Part shown: positions 6,437-9,048 of the stretch, piece after piece | How the letters are laid out: every line of letters starts with the position of its first letter | How positions within the stretch are numbered: position 1 is the stretch's first letter | From: Saprospiraceae bacterium | GTDB lineage: Bacteria > Bacteroidota > Bacteroidia > Chitinophagales > Saprospiraceae | Direction: 5' to 3' | Assembly (NCBI GenBank): GCA_016787375.1 | Contig: JAEUUM010000251.1 | Coordinates: forward strand, 1 to 9,048 | Length of the DNA: 9,048 bases | Translations under genes and position numbers: made by a program | The notes under the pieces: model-generated | Told to the model about the DNA's origin: nothing | What the model saw: the letters and a program-made list of their open reading frames with translations, nothing else | Database searches by the model: none

Positions 6437-7111
6437 TTATGATTTAAACTTGGTCATGAGCTGATAACCGGTAAGCTTTCCCTTTTGGTTATAGCTTTCA
6501 CTTTTGACCATTCCCTTATTTTTACTAATCCAGGTGGATGTTTTAGATTTTGAAGATATAATTGATTTTACTTCTGATGTTTGGCTAATTTTGATGCATT
6601 CTAAGGTACCAATAGGAGTACTAACTTGTTCGTTACCTTCAACTTGTCGATCAGTAATTCTAATATTCATGGTCATAAATCGCATACCATCAATATACAT
6701 TTCTAGTTTTGCATCAGCATCCGGGAGTTTTAAACCCGGGTTAAGGTTACCTGGAAATTCAAGATTAGTTCCGGAGAATTTCATCTCGGCTTTTGTATTA
6801 TTCATAGCAGCATTTTGAGGAAACATATCTTTCATTTCAAAGGAAATCATTCCATCTTTACAATACCACTTGGTTTGAATATTCATCAGTTCCCTTCCTT
6901 TTTGATCTGTTGAGCGAACAGACACATCTGCAACGTTGTTGGAAATACCTGTAATCTTATATTGTCCAACAGATAAAAGTTTATTTTTTTCATCATAAGC
7001 AGAAATCTCCCATTCTGTGCCTGCTGCGAATGGGAAAAACTCATGACAATTCTGGCTGAAACTGTGAAGCGATTTGATAAGTACCAAACTTAAAAAGAAA
7101 ATAAGTCTCAT
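6437..7111 (-). CDS. Secreted TapB/DUF3108-like protein of unknown function
   Basis: The ATG at 7109-7111 gives a 224-residue protein. Its signal peptide ends near HSFSQ (about residues 1-20) and has no lipobox, so it is probably periplasmic or secreted. A TTG six bases upstream would add only two residues and is less likely. The mature part opens with CHEFFPFAAGTEWEISAYDE, followed by alternating beta strands. It ends with STPIGTLECIKIS, the STWISKNKGMVKSESY strand pair, and GKLTGYQLMTKF. The GTxWxxxxYD...P.GtxxCxKI...W...G.Vk.E pattern matches the DUF3108/TapB-like proteins common in Bacteroidota, whose function is not established. It sits just after the ribosomal-protein terminator and 38 bases before terC, so it may be the first gene of the following operon. 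No clear -7 box was found in the 45 bases upstream. Confidence 0.72.
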   Translation of the reverse strand: MRLIFFLSLVLIKSLHSFSQNCHEFFPFAAGTEWEISAYDEKNKLLSVGQYKITGISNNVADVSVRSTDQKGRELMNIQTKWYCKDGMISFEMKDMFPQNAAMNNTKAEMKFSGTNLEFPGNLNPGLKLPDADAKLEMYIDGMRFMTMNIRITDRQVEGNEQVSTPIGTLECIKISQTSEVKSIISSKSKTSTWISKNKGMVKSESYNQKGKLTGYQLMTKFKS

Positions 7112-7156
7112 AATCAAAAATTTATTTGTAGCTCAAATTTGGATGTAAATATAGAC

Positions 7157-7192
7157 AAAAAAAAAGGCTATTCTGCAACAGAATAGCCTTTT
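7157..7192 (-). terminator. Rho-independent terminator of rplU-rpmA
   Basis: A perfect 14-base stem (AAAAGGCTATTCTG / CAGAATAGCCTTTT, arms 7162-7175 and 7179-7192) has a 3-base loop CAA. On the minus strand it is followed by an uninterrupted run of nine T's (7157-7165, shared with the stem end). It lies about 26 bases after the rpmA stop and separates the ribosomal genes from the downstream operon. Confidence 0.95.
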
Positions 7193-7218
7193 GAGTATGA
7201 TCTCAATTGTTTTTTTAA

Positions 7219-7863
7219 TTATTCAACACCACCTTTGAGTTTATCCTGAAGTGCGAGAAGTTCGTCCCAATTTCCTTGATCAGCTAGAAGAGCTTGTTTT
7301 GCCCATGTTGCAGGGTCGTGAATTCTATATCTAGGACCTGCCTCATCAAGAATGGCCTGAATTTTTTCGACTGGTGCATTTGCAAGATCATGAAAAGTCA
7401 CGATACCAGCTTCATGTAGCAATCCTTCAATTTTCGGACCTATACCTTCAACCAATTTAAGGTTGTCGCCTTTGTCAGATTTTTTTGGTGCTTTTACTAC
7501 CGGTTTTTCAGCTTCATTTGTTTCAACAACATCAACAACTGGTTCAGTTGCAGGAGCCGATTTAGGAGCTGCTTTTTTTACAGGAGCCACAGTTTCTTTA
7601 ACCTCAACAAATGGAGGCATAACAGAAACAAATGTTCTTCCCATTTTTCTTTTTGTGAAAGTGACAACACCTTCTGCTAATGCAAACAAGGTATGGTCCC
7701 TACCGATTCCTACACCTAGTCCAGGGTGGAATTTTGTTCCTCTTTGACGAATGATGATATTACCTGGAATTGCGTGTTGACCACCAAACAATTTTACGCC
7801 GAGACGTTTACTTTTACTATCTCTACCGTTGTCCGAACTACCAACACCTTTCTTATGTGCCAT
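7219..7863 (-). CDS. rpmA: Ribosomal protein L27 with C-terminal helix-hairpin-helix extension
   Basis: The 214-residue product begins with a complete L27 (1 to about 83): MAHKKGVGSSDNGRDSKSKR, then QRGTKFHPG (40-48), GRDHTLFAL (54-62), and FVSV (78-81). L27 belongs to the large ribosomal subunit, with its N-terminus near the peptidyl-transferase centre. L27 is normally about 85 residues. Here an Ala/Pro/Lys/Val-rich linker (about 87-132) leads to a second domain with a helix-hairpin-helix signature, LKLVEGIGPKIEGLLHEAGI (135-154). It is followed by TFHDLA, HDPATW (182-187) and a charged C-terminus ending DKLKGGVE. In several Bacteroidota, as I recall them, this domain is attached to L21 instead. 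The upstream L21 gene here is unextended, so the domain seems to have moved to the neighbour. The frame runs through without a break, so the fusion is real in this sequence. It could bind RNA or DNA, or tether the ribosome; no function is shown. Confidence 0.95.
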   Translation of the reverse strand: MAHKKGVGSSDNGRDSKSKRLGVKLFGGQHAIPGNIIIRQRGTKFHPGLGVGIGRDHTLFALAEGVVTFTKRKMGRTFVSVMPPFVEVKETVAPVKKAAPKSAPATEPVVDVVETNEAEKPVVKAPKKSDKGDNLKLVEGIGPKIEGLLHEAGIVTFHDLANAPVEKIQAILDEAGPRYRIHDPATWAKQALLADQGNWDELLALQDKLKGGVE

Positions 7864-7891
7864 TATTCTTTAGTTTTAAGTGTTCAAAAAT

Positions 7892-8203
7892 TTATCTGGA
7901 AATGGAATCGATTTGAATTTGAGTAAAACATTGACGGTGACCGTTTTTAACTCGGTAACCTTTACGTCTTTTCTTCTTAAAAACGATTACTTTATCACCT
8001 TTTGCATGCCTTAGAACAGTTGCGTTTACTTTCGCGCCTGATACAGATGGCTTACCAAGGGTGACATCACTGCCGGATGACACCAGGAGAACCTGGTCAA
8101 AGGAAACCTTGTCTCCTTCTTTCGCATCCAGCTGGTGTACGAAGATCTGTTGACCTTCAGATACTTTGAATTGCTGACCAGCAATAGATACAATTACAAA
8201 CAT
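7892..8203 (-). CDS. rplU: Ribosomal protein L21
   Basis: The 103-residue product is a standard-length L21. It opens MFVIVSIAGQQFKVSEGQQI, has the central DKVSFDQVLLV strand (about 31-41), and the basic signature FKKKRRKGYRVKNGHRQ (about 75-91), which contacts 23S rRNA domain I, and ends in IQIDSISR. L21 is an assembly protein of the large subunit and is normally paired with L27, as here with 28 bases between the genes. It lacks the C-terminal extension that I recall for L21 in several Bacteroidota. A good promoter-like box lies 28-35 bases before its ATG. Confidence 0.97.
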   Translation of the reverse strand: MFVIVSIAGQQFKVSEGQQIFVHQLDAKEGDKVSFDQVLLVSSGSDVTLGKPSVSGAKVNATVLRHAKGDKVIVFKKKRRKGYRVKNGHRQCFTQIQIDSISR

Positions 8204-8230
8204 AATTATAATTTTTTATTTTAGAGGGTG

Positions 8231-8261
8231 CAAAGCTATGACATTTTTTTATAATAGTAAA
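8231..8261 (-). promoter_or_regulatory. Probable rplU promoter (Bacteroidota type)
   Basis: On the minus strand the -7 box TAGCTTTG (8231-8238) matches the TAnnTTTG consensus exactly. Nineteen bases upstream lies TTTA (8258-8261, within CTTTAC), near the TTTG-type -33 box. The ATG of rplU would follow by about 27 bases, giving a short leader. Both spacing and position favour a real promoter. Confidence 0.55.
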
Positions 8262-8276
8262 GTTATTTTTAATTAT

Positions 8277-9048
8277 TTAAAGGATATTTTTCAAACGAAT
8301 ATGCTTTTTGAGGGTTTTTTCTCCCCTTTTTAGAATAATCCTTACATCGTCACCTTCTTTATTGCTAAGTATTTTTACAATTTTTTGGTACGAAAGCAAA
8401 TACCGTGGCCATCTGTTTACAGATTTAATAACATCACCCTGCCTAATGTCCTGATAAAAAGCTGCACTACCTTTTGTGATATCTATGACTTCATAGTTAT
8501 TCAGATCTTCACCATAAGCCATTAAAACCATACCACTCATATCGTACACCGGAGCTTTTTTGTAATCTTTGTTGGGCTTAAAATAACAAAACTCATTGCC
8601 ATAATCCAAGTACCAATCAAATAATCGGATTATATCATTACCAATAATTCCATTTTTTTGTAACAAGCTGATTGAATCAAGTTTAGAATCCAAAAACTGA
8701 AAACTTGTTACAACATTGTGAAGTGTGAATTCACCAATACTAAAAGAGTTAATTTTTCCAATAGTTCCCTCAATAAATCCACCTAATCCCATCCCGAGCC
8801 TACCGGTAATTACACTTGATGGCATCAAGTTGCTATCAAGTGTATTATGGATGATAAGTAAAGGTAAGCCGGCACCGGTGTCGAAGAGCAGTTTAAGGTT
8901 ACGGCTTGAATCCCCTTTAATCTTAACAGACAGATTTAAATAGGGTTTTGATTTTGCAAGAGTCAACGGCAACCTTGAATAGCCATTGGTTAAAATCGGT
9001 TTACTCCTCGAAAATAATGTGAGTTCTTTTCTTTTGAAATCTAGTTTT
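8277..9048 (-). CDS. Retropepsin-like aspartyl protease with PDZ domain (C-terminal part, partial)
   Basis: The frame stays open to the right window edge, giving about 257 codons of a larger protein. An internal TTG at 8970-8972 is not the start, since coding continues upstream (...TNGYSRLPLTLAKSKPYL). The visible part has the retropepsin catalytic motif LLFDTGAG, followed by a glycine-rich segment RLGMGLGGFIEG and the GIIGNDIIRLFDWYLDYGN block, which is the usual end of this lobe. The last 90 residues form a PDZ-like domain: IDITKGSAAFYQDIRQGDVI, then a KIVKILSNKEGDDVRIILKR stretch. Bacteroidota have many such proteins, with two retropepsin-like repeats and a PDZ domain, normally exported; the first repeat and signal peptide would lie outside the window. 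Substrate is unknown. The stop lies 73 bases before rplU with no hairpin between, but rplU has its own promoter-like box. Confidence 0.85.
   Translation of the reverse strand, partial: KLDFKRKELTLFSRSKPILTNGYSRLPLTLAKSKPYLNLSVKIKGDSSRNLKLLFDTGAGLPLLIIHNTLDSNLMPSSVITGRLGMGLGGFIEGTIGKINSFSIGEFTLHNVVTSFQFLDSKLDSISLLQKNGIIGNDIIRLFDWYLDYGNEFCYFKPNKDYKKAPVYDMSGMVLMAYGEDLNNYEVIDITKGSAAFYQDIRQGDVIKSVNRWPRYLLSYQKIVKILSNKEGDDVRIILKRGEKTLKKHIRLKNIL

Noticed and set aside
7463..7747. Plus-strand open frame of 94 codons, rich in Thr/Ser/Ala
   Set aside because: It is antisense to the low-complexity linker of the L27 extension, which explains its composition.
7219..7863. L27 extension as a frameshift or assembly artefact
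   Set aside because: The frame runs unbroken from the L27 start to a helix-hairpin-helix domain and a terminator follows about 26 bases after the stop, so a real fusion is the simpler reading.
8970..8972. TTG as start of the aspartyl protease/PDZ gene
   Set aside because: The frame continues open to the window edge with plausible coding sequence, and the family has an additional N-terminal lobe, so the gene is cut by the window.
1..9048. CRISPR array, tRNA, insertion sequence or prophage
   Set aside because: No regularly spaced repeats, cloverleaf, transposase or terminal inverted repeats were seen on either strand.

Overview
This AT-rich window comes from a member of the Bacteroidota, most likely near Saprospiria or Chitinophagia. 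The evidence is the run of lipoproteins with Bacteroidota-style signal peptides, a DUF4397 lipoprotein, a retropepsin-PDZ protein of a type common in this phylum, weak ribosome binding sites, and a TAnnTTTG-type -7 promoter box in front of rplU. The genus cannot be named from this stretch. All twelve supported genes lie on the minus strand, so transcription runs from high to low coordinates. The first and last genes are cut by the window edges.

In transcription order: the C-terminal part of an aspartyl protease/PDZ protein (8277-9048); a ribosomal pair, rplU (L21) and rpmA (L27), which ends in a strong hairpin terminator at 7157-7192. The L27 protein carries a long C-terminal extension with a helix-hairpin-helix domain. 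Next is a closely packed series: a secreted TapB/DUF3108-like protein (6437-7111), a TerC-family membrane protein (5559-6398), a DEDDh exonuclease (4719-5531), two MbnP-like lipoproteins (3923-4738 and 3110-3874), and a diheme MauG/MbnH-like peroxidase lipoprotein (2007-3107). The gaps here are 38 and 27 bases, then a 20-base overlap, then 48 and 2 bases, so one transcript is plausible. An AT-rich inverted repeat follows the diheme gene. Then come a DUF4397 lipoprotein (1238-1915) with its own terminator, a short ssb gene (601-936) with its own terminator, and the N-terminal part of a LysE-family transporter (1-264).

The most interesting part is the MbnP/MbnP/MbnH-like block. In methanotrophs MbnH is a diheme enzyme that converts a tryptophan of its partner MbnP to kynurenine, which then takes part in copper binding. 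Here the diheme gene starts 2 bases after the stop of an MbnP-like gene whose product keeps a W-x-x-W pair. A second, divergent MbnP-like paralogue just upstream has no tryptophan at all but carries a CCC cluster near its N-terminus. The reading is a surface-exposed metal-handling module with one modifiable and one non-modifiable binding protein. The family assignments rest on motifs read by eye; the metal role is inference.
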